From Hygrocybe punicea (Eukaryota > Basidiomycota > Agaricomycetes > Agaricales > Hygrophoraceae), in assembly GCA_963556145.1 (NCBI GenBank), contig OY744472.1, positions 682,001-746,000 of the forward strand: DNA of 64,000 nucleotides, given 5' to 3'. The stretch's first letter is position 1; each line of letters starts with the position of its first letter. This document shows, piece by piece, positions 34,561 to 47,216 of this stretch. The notes below the pieces were generated by a model. That model saw only the letters and a program-made list of their open reading frames with translations. It was not told the origin of the DNA and ran no database searches. The position numbers and the translations under genes are program-made.

Positions 34561-35520
34561 GGATACAGTCATTCATGGCTCCTTGAGACAGCCAAACTTA
34601 GTTATGCCTTGGAATAAACAGCCTTTTTTCCTCATTTAAATACCTGATCTCATACTCAAATATGTCATATTACTAGTGAGAGCTTCAGAATTCTTATTGG
34701 AGGTGAGGAACATAGACAATGAAAAGGGTCTTTAGGAAAATTGCGTATTGGCCCTAATTGGGTCCTTGCAACAGTGTCACATCAGTGTGACTTCCTAAGC
34801 AATTTGTGCATGTGTCAGTCCTAATTGGGAAGTGTGACATGACATGCCACTCACTGTGCTGGCCATTGAGCAGAGAATACACATTTCTTGGGTGCAGACA
34901 GTTTGTTTTTTTGTACAAATGTGTGTGCATGAAGTGTGAGACAAAAACTACCACAAATTTCAGACATTGGTGTCATCATTTGGGGAGTTATGGCACATTT
35001 TATTGAATTTTCATCACTAATCTGCATGGTGCCAAGCCTAACAAGTGTTGGGCACTGCAATTATTTTATCAACAGGTGGGTATAAAGATTGTCTATGTAC
35101 TATGGTCAACTCCGAGGGAGTATTCAATGAAATTGATGTCTTCCAGGGCCTTTGTCTCAAGGACCCATGCTGTCTCAAGGAGCCATGAATGACTGTAGAC
35201 CAATGAGTCACATTTGATGGGAGTTAGTCATTTTGCTGATCTAATCTTGGGTGTGTGAATCAAAGGCAAGGGCTGTGCCAGGCTATGCTTCTAGAATCAT
35301 CTTCCTGAGGCTGTGCTTCTTGATAAATTGATGCCATGCCATGTGTGTATCCTTATCAGTTAAGAAAAAGATAAGACCAGGGCTGAGCTGTATTTGATCA
35401 ATTGATGTGAAATGTGATGTGCTTCTTGATCAGGGAATGATGGGTGGCATGTGTTATCTCTATGATTGGAGATAAGGATGTGGCTGTGCTTCTTGAGCTT
35501 CTTTGGCCTCTGATAAGATG
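34561..35520. other. AT-rich spacer, no gene seen
   Basis: Only short, unrelated open frames are present. CTCAAGGAGCCATGAATGA at about 35174-35192 is an inverted match to 34566-34590 (ATTCATGGCTCCTTGAGACA), so this stretch may be bounded by a roughly 25-bp inverted repeat, perhaps a relict element. Confidence 0.4.
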
Positions 35521-35529
35521 TTTGGGGGC

Positions 35530-35735
35530 CTTATCAGTTAAGATAAGGGTATTCCTTCATATCCTCTGCATAGATAAGGGTTTTCTTGCATGTCCCTTCT
35601 GTAGATAAGGGTTCCTTTGCATGTCTCTTGTATAGATAAGGGTTTCATGTGTGTCCTATGTGCAGATAAGGATTTCCTGAGTGTCCTATGTGCAGATAAG
35701 GGTATTCCTCTCTACTCCATATGCAGATGGGGGTG
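35530..35735 (+). repeat. AGATAAGGGT minisatellite, about 35-bp unit
   Basis: Six imperfect copies of a unit ending in GTAGATAAGGG or GCAGATAAGGG and containing TGCATGTCC or TGTGTGTCC follow each other. Purine and pyrimidine substitutions distinguish the copies. Confidence 0.8.
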
Positions 35736-35739
35736 CTTC

Positions 35740-37680
35740 AGTATGAATGGTCCTTGTAACATTGTGTGTGCTGTAGGGATTTTGATTAGTGACAGCATAC
35801 TGCTATGTTTTGATCCAATTCCTTTTTGGATCATGACAGCACTTGAAATCCCAGTTAGACTATTCACAGTAATTTCCCAATGTAATGCATGGCTACTGCT
35901 AATATAGCAACAGTGAGACTTTACAGCAAGCTTTCACACAGCCTGTTTACATTGGAATCGAAAATGGATTTGGAATGCAATCTGCCCTTAGCATTGAGCC
36001 ACATGTCTTGGGCAAAGGGAATATGAAGAGCAAGGACAAAGGCAACATTGGTGATGCGAAGAGCGATGAATATATGCACCTACCACAGAAACACTTGTCA
36101 GCAGGTCTTCTGGCATCAGTCAAGAAGAAGAAAAAACTCAAAGTTCCACAATTGTCAGAACAAGCTGACAAAGCTCTCAGTCCAGGCGATATTTTGCAAT
36201 TCTAGCTTGCAGTAAGGTATGAATGGAAAGGTAGAATATAGTCTTTGAGCTAAGTGTGAGGTGTGACCGTGACCCTCTTGTTCCTGGTCCACGCTTGGCC
36301 TCACTCGCTGTCACAGCTCGTCTCTTCTTTTTCACCTACCCACCTCTCCCTTCTCAGTGCCCATCTTTCTTACTATCTTAGCACCTCACACCTCACATTT
36401 TGCCCGGACTAGTGTCCCCTTGAGTATAAGCACTGTGAGGCATTCCCTCCCTCCCTTCACAGCTCACTCAGGGTCGGAAATCACTCAGTCGGGGCTGGGT
36501 AGTCTGCCAGACTATCACCCAAATTCTCCCTCTCCGAATCAGGTCTACACCGGAAACAGACAATCAAAGACCTATGCGAGACATCAGTAAAACTTCCGAA
36601 GAACCTCCCACATCTGAGAATCTGCCAGAAAACCCACCCACAACATCTAAGAATCTGACTGTGCCAGATGGGCAGGAAACCAATGGTGGTGGGTTATTGA
36701 TCCAAGCCAAGTAAACCACTGAAAGGTACCTCAGAGCTTTCGGATAAGTCATCACCTACATTGATAATCCCTCTCATATCATCCGAGAATCTGTTAGAAG
36801 ACCCACCTGCAACATCTGAGAATCCAACAGCACTGGATGCACAGGAAATTGAAGGTATGTGCAAGTTAGTTGTGGATTGCCTTTAACTACCATGTCCTCC
36901 ACCAGAGCCGCTTCCAAAGCCGAATAGCTATGCACAAGTTGCTGTCCTCAATCCTTGGTGAGTAATGTAATCAAACTGTCAGCATATATTACACTGAAAT
37001 GTTTGTATCTATGCAGTGCATCAACCCAAGTCATACTCAATACCGGAATCAATCAAGACACTATGAACGCTGCTGCAACAAGTAAGGAAAAAGGAAAAGC
37101 AAACGTCACCATCAAAAAAAATCTCTTTCACATTCCTACGAAGGGTGCAACCCCAAGGTAAGTGTACAGGCATTGTTTTTAATGTAAACTGACCTAGTTC
37201 CACTACAGAAACCTGTTTGCCATCAACTACTGTGCCAAGAATGTCATTCTCAAGACCGAATTTGAAGCTATCTGACAAGGGCTTGATGAGGTGACGAGAA
37301 AGGCATGTAGAATTGTATTTCTCAATGGATATAAATCACTTCAAACGGCAGTGCTATGTGACAAGAGCGTGCAACTCAAGAGTTCAATCAAGGAGGCAAA
37401 GGCAAAGGTGGTAGTGGCAGCAAAGACAGCAGTTGGGACAACCTAGGTGAAACATCCAGCATAAACAGCAGGGGCCAGTGGAGTAGGGGACGGGGGAGCA
37501 CCAGATCAGGTACCAGAATGAGCAGCAGAACGGGCATTGGATTGGATCAGGCAGTGGAGCAAAATGGCATAGAACAACCAGACTGTATATTACTGGATCG
37601 AAATGTTTTTTATTCGCAATCACAATGTTTTTTAAAACAATCTTACTGGAGAAACTTCAAGCAAGAGACCAAATTTTCAT
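35740..37680 (+). other. Short unrecognised open frames
   Basis: Small ORFs such as 35975-36205 (Lys-rich, ASVKKKKKLK) and a discontinuous set at 36540-37280 with possible introns (around 36856-36905, 36958-37017 and 37158-37209) might be remains of a gene or transposon. I recognise no domain and cannot build a full reading frame. Confidence 0.3.
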
Positions 37681-38330
37681 TTAAATATTTACAGCCATTT
37701 GCATAATCCTTAACAGTAGAAAAAAAAGTGCCAATTACAACAAATACAGTAAATACACAATAACTCATGAAATACCTCATGCAGAGTGAAAGATGTACCA
37801 TTTTTGAAGGGCTATTGGCTCCTGTAATTAGATTTGGATAATATTTAGTGTATGGTGAGTTGCAGATGAAATAGATGGTAAACTGACCCTTTTTGAGACA
37901 CAAAATGATATTGTAAGATTATGGCATCAAATCAGCTCCTATGAAGAAGATTGTATGGAGAAAGTTGTTCATTTTTGCAAGGGCTAGCAGTGTATATACC
38001 ATATTTTTCTTTATTTTTGTTCCTTGAGCTAATATTGCATCTGTATTACATTTGTCTGCATTAGGTCTGAAATGCCACATGAATCATAAATATTAGCTCA
38101 AAGCACAAAAATAAAGAAAAACACAGTATATGTACTTCTAGCCCTTGCAAAAATAAACAACTTTCTCCATACAATCTTCTGCATAGGAGCTGATTTGATG
38201 CCATAATCTTACAATATCATTTTGATTTCATGAGTTATTGTGTATTTACTGTATTTGTTGTAATTGGCACTTTCTTTTTTTTACTGTCAAGGATTATGCA
38301 AACGGCTGTAAGGTGTATTTAAAAATATTT
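37680..38330. repeat. Fold-back copy pair of the dispersed AT-rich repeat
   Basis: 37680-38050 is followed by its own inverse at 38055-38330. The outer arm reads TTACAGCCATTTGCATAATC on the left and GATTATGCAAACGGCTGTAA on the right. The right arm lacks about 120 bp that is present on the left (37772-37900). The same family is at 5020-5370 and 38390-38620. Confidence 0.8.
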
Positions 38331-38389
38331 TACATGCTCCAAAATTTTCTAAATGAATGGGATTCTCACTGGGATTGAAATATTACATG

Positions 38390-38620
38390 AATTCCAAATG
38401 TTGGCCCAAAGGACAAAAACAAAGGAAAACACGTTATATCTACTTCTAGTCCTTGAAAAACTAAACAAGTTTCTCCCTACAATCTTCTTCATAGGACTTC
38501 ATCTGACCCCATAATTTGATAATACCATTTTGGGTGTCAAAAAATACTAGTCTACTTTTTAGTTCATCCACAGCTCACCATAAACTGAATATTGTCCAAA
38601 TCTAATTACAGCAGTAAGAT
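38390..38620 (-). repeat. Dispersed AT-rich repeat, inverted copy
   Basis: Read on the minus strand it matches 5160-5350 (TTAGATTTGGACAATATTCAGTTTATGGTGAGCTGT in broken form, and AGGGAGAAACTTGTTTAG), more closely than the adjacent 37680-38330 pair does. Confidence 0.7.
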
Positions 38621-38628
38621 GACCTCAG

Positions 38629-39150
38629 ACTTCTATGAGCAAAGCAGTTCCAGCCTCAACTGGCACCCCATTTATTCTCTGGAATATAAGTATTGTTATG
38701 GATGCCAGCCCAATATGTCAGTATCAGGTTTGTTTCCTTTTAGTATTAGTTTACCTATAGATATATTCTCAGCTGCTAAAATAATGGTGAATTTATTTCA
38801 GCATTTATTCAACTCATTTCTTGTACTAGAAGAAGTGCCAACTTCATTGGCAAAAACCTTTCTTAATGTGGCTAGACAATGTGTACAACCCACTGAGAGC
38901 ACCAAATTCCTAGATAGTCTGGCATAAGCTCATGACACAGCTATACAGGTACTAGTGTTTGAGAAGTCAGTGAAATGCACAAAAAATCTTGCAATAAATT
39001 CTGATTTGGATTCTCAGTCCATACAATTCCTGTGTTTGTTAAAATCTTTGTCTCATGATCCCTGTGTATGTGTACAAGTGAAGCACCTGAGAGGTAAATT
39101 CAAAGAAGTGTTGGCCCATCAGGTGAGGATGGACAAATTGGGTTCATGAA
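38629..39150 (+). other. Unrecognised open stretch, possible degraded gene
   Basis: Two abutting frames (to 38927, and 38955-39149) could form one reading unit across a TAA at 38925 (LAKTFLNVARQCVQPTES, then KSVKCTKNLAINSDLDSQS). No domain is recognised and no start is evident. 39151-39420 holds nothing clear. Confidence 0.25.
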
Positions 39151-39420
39151 AATCTGGCTTCAATTAAGAAAACTCAGTAACCTTGCAAGCAAGGTAACTA
39201 ATAGAATTTTGGAAGAACTTTTTCCACAAGTAATATTTTGTGCTATTTTTGGACTATCTAGATGAAATTATTATTCAGATTCATCCTAGCTCCCCTAAAT
39301 AGGGAAAATAAAATCCAACTCACTATGGAACCATATAGAATAATCCTTTTCTTACAATCAAAAAAAATTCCAGAAAGTGACAAAAACGGCTGTAAAAAGG
39401 CCCATATGATAATCACTCAA

Positions 39421-42305
39421 CTAATGGTTGTTTTTGGCCTGGAGAAGAGACCGAAGCTGGGAAAATTCTCTTTCCTTTGCTTCAGGATTGTCACATAGTT
39501 GTGAATGACTAAAATCAATAATTGTTAACCCTGAATCATCCACGAGGAGGTTATCTCTGCGGAGATCTCCATGCAGCACGCCAGCACGATGTATTGCCTG
39601 CAGCGTTGCAAGAACTGCTTTCCTGTTTGAGTATGTCAGTCAAAGGCATTGGAATAAACCAGGTAGCAATCTGAAAATCAGCATACCGGTGGGAACTTGG
39701 CAAGACCAACTCCACCGTGAGTGGAACGCCTGCATACGGCATGACAAGAGCGGAAGGACCCATCTCAGAATCATCAAAGAGGCCCAGTGGCACGGAAATC
39801 CCTGTGTACACCCCCATTAGATTCAATCGTCGATAAATTTCGTATTCATTCCGGAGTGCCTCCCGTTGCTGACTGGTAAACCCAAGTTTAACGGCAATAT
39901 CCAACAATCCACAGCCATCGGAAACTCCTACATCTAGCAAACCACGGAGAACCACGCCAGTGGCACCATACCCGATTTCCGAACTTATCACAACGGTGAC
40001 ACAGTCACGGGGTTGGTAGGAGCTGATGCGCTGCTTAGATGGGAAGGAAGCAGGACTGTCGCCGACAGAAAAAATGGAAGGGGATGAGCGAAGAAATGTA
40101 GCAGGGTTTGAGGAGTCGTAAATGTCATACTGAAGGTACAGTAAGACCAGACTGCGGCGGTTGGCTATTTCTATGGTTTTCTAATGGTTGAGGCCGATTT
40201 CAGCAGCAATATCATGAACATAAGCCCAGTGTACCTGTCTAGTTGCTGCACAGCACATGTCGGCAGCACCCATGCCCGCTCCGCTCATTCTGTCTCCACT
40301 TGCGCTCTGGGATGCTTTTCCGTTATCGATGTGGTCACTAATCAAGAAAAGCGTACCTGTCTAGTGGCTTCACGGTACATGTCGGCAACATTCTTTCCTG
40401 CTCCCGTTCTGTCGCCTTCTGCACTCTGAGTTGCTTTTCCGTTATCATTGTGATCACCACTGAGACCACCTCCACGGTTACTACTGGGACCTCCACCTCC
40501 GCAGTCACCAACGGAACCACCTCCACGGTCACTAGCGTGACTAAAATTTCTGCCACCCCCATCACCTTGACCTTCGTCGCTGCCAGAGGGCCTTTCATCA
40601 TCGCGAGGTGGTTCCGGCTGGTGGGAGCTATCCAGTAACTGTTTTGCCCTATCCATTGCGTCTTGAACCGCAGCGATGTATATGCCAATATGAAGTTTCC
40701 CGTACGCTGGATCTTGGCAGGTGGGTGGTTCGATGAGGTTCGAAAGATACAAAGTCTGAGATGCTCGATGGCGGATGCCAATGATCTCGTGGTTCCCGGA
40801 ATTGAAAACAATGATGGTTCCATCAATCCGCACAGCTTGCGCCCAAGCCTGGTCAAAATGCTGGAATCAGTGTGATGGACTCCAGCAAGTATTAAGCATC
40901 CTGTTACCTGTTGAACTATACTCTGTGCAGACAAGTCATGTTGATCTTTGTCTGATGGATCGTTGGCTGGAATATCATCATTGTCGTCGCCGCCATCGCC
41001 ATCGCCATCCCTTCCTTTCCCCTTTCCCCCTGACTTAGGTACAGTTGGGGGTGGCATAGACACTGTGGCGGCTAATTTGGCTCTAGGCTTTCTGGGAGGT
41101 TGCGGTCGTTCAGAACCAGTTAAGTACATCTTAGAGGCTGCAATCCGTCGGGGATTCCTCCGGTTCTGAACTGGTTGCGGGGTAGTCACCAAAGGTCCAA
41201 CTAAGTTGTGACGCATGGGCGGATGATCGTCCTGATGGACAATGGGAGATGTTGCTTAAGTCGAGACAGGTGTACTTACATGGTTGCCATTATTACCATT
41301 ATCCCTAGCACCTCGCTTCCGTTTTGTAGTGTTTCCTGCCTCTAATGGAGGCGGCATGGAATATGCGGATTGCGCAGAGTTCAAAGCCTGCAAGGTATCC
41401 TGCTCGACCTGAGGCGCTTGCGAGACCGTCGGATGCCGCTCTCCAACAATCTCTACATCCCCTGCTCGACTCGAAGCAGCTGGCAGTGGGCCTGATGAAT
41501 TCACGCCTATAGTCCATGGGTGGTTTCGCGCATCGACCCCGACCCGTACTCTTTTAACCTTAGATATCTCCATGAGGTATTTTCGGTTTGAAACAGGGCA
41601 TTCATGACAAAGAATCCAATCGAACGCCGGCTGAGTTGAGAGCAATTGGATAGCAAGCATTACATCCACTGGCAAGTTCATCATCTCCCACGTTGCGAAG
41701 GACCCAGAATTTCGTCTGAGGAATTCGTAAATCCGACGGGTTTCTTCATCCATGGATTCCACCAATAATGCACGAGGGCCCTCATGCTCTTCCCCATGCA
41801 ACTCGAGGGGGTAAAATTTGAGAAATCCATCGGCGATCGCATAGCGAGAAACCTCGCTCGACTGAGACCATAAAATGAGATTATTCCACTCTTTGGCTTT
41901 CGGATGTAAGGCAAGAGTCGAGGCCACGGGTGCGCAATACCTGGCGGTGGTTATGTTGTAAAAGCAAGACACCGCTTTCTCGTCGTCCATTGCTTTGGAA
42001 GATTGCGATACATCACGGATGATCTCCGCAGCCCGATAAAGTCCTGGTTGCGACAGTTGGGAATCAGGGGGAAAAGCGGCAATTGTTTTGTCGACTGTAC
42101 CGGCGATGACACGCACAAGTGACGGAAGAGTCTTTACACGTTTAAGACGAAGAATATCTGAGATGTGTTTATCGAAGAAGGCTGGTAGATGAGTTTGGGT
42201 TGACGGTTTCTTGCGGGGAACGGGTATAAGAGGCGGGGGATTCCAGGAGAACAAATATTCGAGGTCTTGAGGTATTTGAGGAACGGCGGCCTGCATAGTT
42301 TGCAT
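39421..42305 (-). CDS. Fungal protein kinase-like gene with long N-terminal region
   Basis: Exons 42305-41280, 41231-40908, 40848-40357, 40180-39687 and 39622-39421 join in frame to 845 residues. Residues 1-330 are a possibly globular domain without a recognised match; 335-610 are basic and Gly/Asp-rich linker (KRKRGAR, then KGKGRDGDGDGGDD). The kinase-like domain is at about 680-845: glycine loop GYGATG at 684-689, AVKL with Lys712, Glu in NEYEIY near 726-728, catalytic HGDLRRDN at 796-803 and IDFSHS at 814-819 in place of DFG. It ends soon after, as is usual in this type of small fungal kinase domain. Activity is plausible because the Lys, catalytic Asp and metal-binding Asp are all kept. 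The substrate is unknown. Confidence 0.82.
40250..40450 (-). repeat. Tandem duplication covering an exon end and its splice donor
   Basis: About 40375-40450 (end of exon 3 of the kinase gene) is repeated at about 40250-40330 inside the following intron. Both copies include GATAACGGAAAAGCA and end with ACTAGACAG followed by a GTAC donor. The downstream copy has diverged by several substitutions. Confidence 0.8.
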
Positions 42306-42769
42306 GATGAGATCTATGAGACCTCACAGTGCCTCTGCTTCAGTTTCTACCATCGGACTTGCGCGGACCAGTCGACGACGAGGTCATCTCCCAAATTTCT
42401 CGGTTCTAGTGGGTATCGGAACAGGTCTGTAGGACTCTGCATCAGCAAATTCATGGGTCCTTTTTGAGGCCCTTGGTGACCTTGCACTTTTTTCAGACAC
42501 CTTGAACTTTTTCCACAGGTTTTTTGACGCCTTTTTTCATAACTTTTTCACCTTTAGCTATTTGGACTGGTTGAGAAAATTTATTGGCCAGGGTTTTTTT
42601 TTTTTTTTTTTTTTCTTCCCTTCTTTACTTTTCAGTTCTATATTTGATGTAGAGAGACTTAGAAGACTGGATAGAATGGTTTTTAATGACTGGTATAAAT
42701 TGACCATCTTTTCATATCCTTGGAACCCTTTTCAACCTTGTGAGTCTTTTCTCTAGATTTCTAAGAATA

Positions 42770-43070
42770 CTTTTTATCACTTTTATCACCATTTGGTCAC
42801 TTGACCACCTTGAGTCACTTGACCACCTTGAGCCACTTGACCAACTTGGTAATTTTTGGCAGTTTTATCACTTTACCAACTTTGGAACCATTTTATCACT
42901 TTTATCACTTGACCAACTTGGTACTTTTATCACTTTACCAACTTTGGAACCATTTTATCACTTTTATCACTTGACCAACTTGGTAATTTTTGGCACTTTT
43001 ATCACTTCACCAACTTTGGAACCATTTTACCACTTTTATCACTTCATCAAATTTGCTACTTTTCATACAT
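42770..43070 (+). repeat. TTATCACTTTACCAACTTGG minisatellite
   Basis: Overlapping units built from CACTTGACCACCTTGAG, CACTTGACCAACTTGG and TTTGGAACCATTTTATCAC are repeated many times. 42306-42770 upstream has no gene and a poly-T run at 42596-42615. Confidence 0.8.
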
Positions 43071-43096
43071 CATCAAAACCTAGTTCTTCTACAGAG

Positions 43097-43230
43097 TAGT
43101 GTTGCTGAAGTTCAGTTTGGTTTGGTCTGGTCTGGTACTCTACAATACTCAGAGTAGTGGTGTGCATGGCCTGGCCTGAGACCATGAACCAGGCCAAGCT
43201 GGGCCCAAATAGGCCAAGCCTAAGAGAGAA
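43097..43230. repeat. Fragments of two hAT-like element ends
   Basis: 43097 starts TAGTGTTGCTGAAGTTCAGT, a diverged left end of the 6170 element. 43155 starts TAGTGGTGTGCATGGCCTGG followed by GGCC-rich subterminal DNA, a diverged left end of the 6052 element. No right ends or target duplications are visible. Confidence 0.6.
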
Positions 43231-45144
43231 AGTGTAGCTGGAGATGTTAATGTTCTTGTCTGTTAAATGTGGTTGTGCAACAGGATGTAGCCCATTAGAA
43301 ACATTGGTCTGTGGTCTCCTTCTAAAATTGCAATGGAAAAAGAAATCGGATGAGACTGACATGTGAAAGGGGCTGATAGTGTAAGATTCTTTGCCAATGA
43401 AATAGCAGAGCCTGTTTGTGGCTGTCATTTTGCTGTTTTCACACTGTAAATAAGTCAGCATGGTACAAGGAGAGTTTAGTGGGACAAACTTCTCAGTGAG
43501 CTATGTAATGAGATCAAATAAATGCCTCCTCAATGCCTCCATTTGTGATTTCCACATCTTCCTCCAACTTTGCATTGTAAGCATCCCTGTCAAAGCACAG
43601 CAAGTCCTCTGTGATGGCTACCAATGACCCTGTTCCTGAACAGAACACAATCCCAGAACACAATGAATCCAGCATCATGTGCTCCAAGTAACATCTCTCC
43701 ATGTAATGCATCCATGCTCCAGCTACCCACTCCTTTTACAGCACCTTCATGCTCTCAGAAGTTTGTATATGTTTTAGTTTGACATGACTCTCCAGGACAG
43801 TGTAGGTGTTGGAATCAGGTCCCCAAGTGAAATGAAATACTATTCCCAAATGAATTTTGCCATGCAAAACAGTTACAAAGCAGCCATTGGGCAAGTGGAT
43901 AAGCGATGTCACAAAGGTATCAGTGGTTCCAATTTCTTTGATGGTGGCAGGAATTTGGGAACCTTCTGTAATAACATCTTCCTGGATCATCTGGAGATTG
44001 CCAGAGAACACTTGTTGGTTTTGGGTATAGGGATTCATGCTTCTCAATCCTAAGCTTTGATAGTCATGTCATCACTTCTGGTGAGCATGATACTCACAGC
44101 AGGGTGCACAGTGGGACATCTGATATAGTCTGGATGGGCCTCAAATGTGGTCTCCTTCTTGTTGTAATGGCAATTGTCAGGTGGTTCTGGATGATGAAGA
44201 ACCTAAGGGATCAGTATGGAAGTGAAAGTGGAATAGTCAGTATCTAGCTTCAGTAAGATGATGAATGGAGTAAAAGGGGAAGCTGCCAAGCAAGTACTAC
44301 AAAAATCTAATTAAGCTGGTGTAGCCTGATGATACTGACGATGTTGGGTATGGTGGGTTGGGTGTCAGGTGATGAGTGGTATAGGAAGAAAGTCACAAGA
44401 AATGTGGAGAACAAGTAGTGAGTGCCAATGAGTCGTATGATAATATGATTGTACTATGAAGTGGCCTCCGAGTGAGGGGAAAAGGGGAACTGGACTTCTT
44501 ATTTTGATATGGCAGTTACCGTTTTTATGGTACAAAAATCGTCTATCTACTTTCAGTCAAGAGTCCTCGGCCAACAAGGTGATACAAGGGGAAGTATAAA
44601 TAGGGACATGAGGAAGGGGTTTTGAGGTGATGGTGACAGGAAAAATGGAGGGTAAAAATGAAGGCTTATTCTATTTGGCACCCCGGGGAGCCACTTAGTC
44701 ATCCAGGCACAATCGGAGATTGGGGGCGCTTTTGATGTCATGGTGCCCCCACTGATCTCAATCTCATATCATATCTGGAATCTTATCACATGCAGCTGTA
44801 CAAAAGGCTAGGCACGTTCAGGTTAATCCACAGTTTTGCCTAAAGGTCGGGTACGGGGTAGCGCATCAACGACGACAACGTCAACATGGTGCCCACCAAG
44901 GGGCTGGCTTGGCAACAGTGCTGGTGATGACGTATGGCTGCAAGGATACAAAACCAGGACGGTGATGGTGGCGACCCAGAAGCTGGCAACTGCTCCCAGT
45001 TCAACCCGTCAATTCTCACCTTGGCTTGTCCCTAAAACCCATCAGCTTTCTGATTCTGCAGCAAACCAACATCCACTCACTGTCCTGGGCCCACAAGGTC
45101 TTTTTCAAGTAAAGACTTTATAAACCAGATTGTCCAAGTCATCT
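43231..45144. other. No convincing gene
   Basis: Minus-strand frames at 44047-43736 and 43711-43514 are open but unrecognised and not clearly spliced together. A plus-strand frame at 44836-45123 is Thr/Ser-rich and also unrecognised. Confidence 0.35.
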
Positions 45145-45265
45145 GACCTGGACTTCCACTGACTCCACAACTCACAATGAACCTTTTATGCATATCCCGC
45201 ACCACCCAGCAAAACTCTCTCTCTTCTGAATCCCTGCTCTCTAGTTCACCCCTCCTCAAACCTGA
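45145..45265 (+). repeat. Direct repeat, copy 1 (flanks cyclin remnant)
   Basis: About 115 bp with ACTCACAATGAACCT, ATGCATATCCCGCACCACCC and CTGCTCTCTAGTTCACCCCT are repeated in the same orientation at 46748-46865 with about 90% identity by eye. Confidence 0.85.
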
Positions 45266-45484
45266 AAATCTCTTTATTTTCACTCTGTCCATGATCGTTT
45301 GAAACTGATACAATCGCCTCATTAATAACTCTCCTCTCAACCGTCTCTGCTCCCTCTCCCCAGCTCAATTTACTCTCTTCTGGTACATGCACGCATTCTC
45401 CCACTCTCTCGCGCCACTCGCACCAGGGTCCGCTGGCAACCCTATAGTGCTCTGCCTGCTTCTCTCCCCTCTCGCTCACCTCCT

Positions 45485-46832
45485 GTGTCTTACTTGAATA
45501 CCCCAGCATCTTCTGCCTCCTCTTCACCTCTCTCTAACAGCGACCAAAGTGCATCTAGCACCCAATCTCGCAGTAATCTGGTCCCCATCAAGGGCTTTGT
45601 GCACGAGGTGCTCCGGCGTTCACACACATCCGGAAGTGTCCTACAGACAGCTTTATGTTATCTGGAAGCTATCCGTTCCAAGGTCCCTGATTTGGTCCGA
45701 CACGAGCAGATAGGCAACGGTATCAAGGGAGAGGTTCAGTTGGCTGATCGTATTGCTCAGGGCGAGGTTGACATGGTTCTTGACTCTGTCGGCAGCTCAG
45801 ACCCCCATGACGAACCATATGTGGCAGAAAAGGATGATTCGCACTCGTTGTCGAATCTACAAACTCACCTGACCTCGCAAGACTCTTCAAGGTGACCTAA
45901 AGTGCCTAGTCCACCACTACTGCCACTCCCTCCATCACCCTCACCTCTTTTGTGCCCTCGCAGGGCCTTCTTAGCTTCTCTCATCAAATCGAGCATGGGC
46001 AAAATTGTCCGGTCTTCCTCCCTGTGAAATCGGACGATGTGAGCGGGCCCTGGGCGATGCTCTTGAGTGGCGGCTTTGGGTTGGAAAAACACCACTACCA
46101 TTGCCAGCGGCCTCCACATCAGCACCAAACATCATCATACGGACTGTTGTCAGATGTCACAGTGACAGTGATCTGATGGCAGTTTCCAAATTGACGAAGA
46201 GACTACAGACAGAACCACATATCATTGACCTTCTGTCTTCAGCCACACTCAGCATGAGAGGCCTCGCACGTCGTGCGACGCTTCCAGCAAGCGGATTAGC
46301 GGAACAGATACCATCGTCTATGAAGATGCAATATTCTCAATCCCTGAAACCAAGAGAACCTCCCCTCGAAGCACCATCAACAGGATATGACACAATGATG
46401 ACCACGACACCGATGCATACGACAATGATGACTGGCCCCCCAATATATACTCCAGTGAATGCGAAACAATTCGGCTCAAGTCCAAACAATGTGGCGACAC
46501 CAACACTGACTTTTTCTCCTTCGTTGACCGAATCTTCAGGTGGGGATCACACGATTCACATGGCGAGCTTCATTGATGAGCCTACTGGTACGTTTGGCGC
46601 AAATGGCTGCTTCATTCTCGCAAACAAGAACTTCAAGGTGTTACCACCTATCGGGGAGGGTTTCCGCGTACCCCTATGGAACGCCTTATGCCCCCACCAA
46701 CCTCACGATGCTCCAAAGCAAGTTTTTCTTTCTTCCACACCCAAATGTAGTCAACCTGGACTTCCGCTGACAACTCACAATGAACCTATTATGCATATCC
46801 CGCACCACCCAGCAAAACTCCCTCTCTTCTGA
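45485..46832 (+). pseudogene. Cyclin (Pcl/Pas1-like) gene remnant with internal deletion
   Basis: An N-terminal block (about 45485-45895) contains NLVPIKGFVHEVLRRSHTSG and then QTALCYLEAIRSKVPDL, the start of a fungal Pho85-type cyclin box. After an intron-like gap, a second block (about 45955-46190) gives PRRAFLASLI and then NRAWAKLSGLPPCEIGRCE and ALEWRLWVGK. The residues expected between SLI and NRAW are missing and the frame shifts there (about 45980-45990). A Ser/Pro-rich C terminus follows with further frame problems. There is no ATG in frame at the start (45485 is GTG). Intact proteins of this family activate a Pho85-like CDK; this copy cannot form a full cyclin box. Confidence 0.75.
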
Positions 46833-46865
46833 ATCCCTGCTCTCTAGTTCACCCCTCCGAAAACC
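46748..46865 (+). repeat. Direct repeat, copy 2
   Basis: This partner of 45145-45265 overlaps the 3' part of the cyclin remnant. 46866-47216 beyond it has no gene. Confidence 0.85.
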
Positions 46866-47216
46866 TGGACCCAATAACACACCACCGCGACAGCGCGGGA
46901 AGGTCGAAGGGCGTGGCTGCCATACATTTTCAGAGAAAAGGAACAATCAGCTAAGTGCCTCTGCTTTCCCCTCGCAATGCCATCATTTTTCATCCTCCAC
47001 TGACATTGCTGGAGCCATTTTTTCCCTGTGCTAGGGCCATCACTAGTGCCAGTGCCACAGCTGGTACCTGCATTTCCCTGCTTGACACAATTGGCCAGCA
47101 CATTATAACATGTACAACACAATGAGCTGGTGGTGTGCATGCTCTGCCACATGCTGTTAGTTCATTTATCCACCCTATCAATGTGTTCAGATCACTTATT
47201 GTTTCATGTTGCTGAA

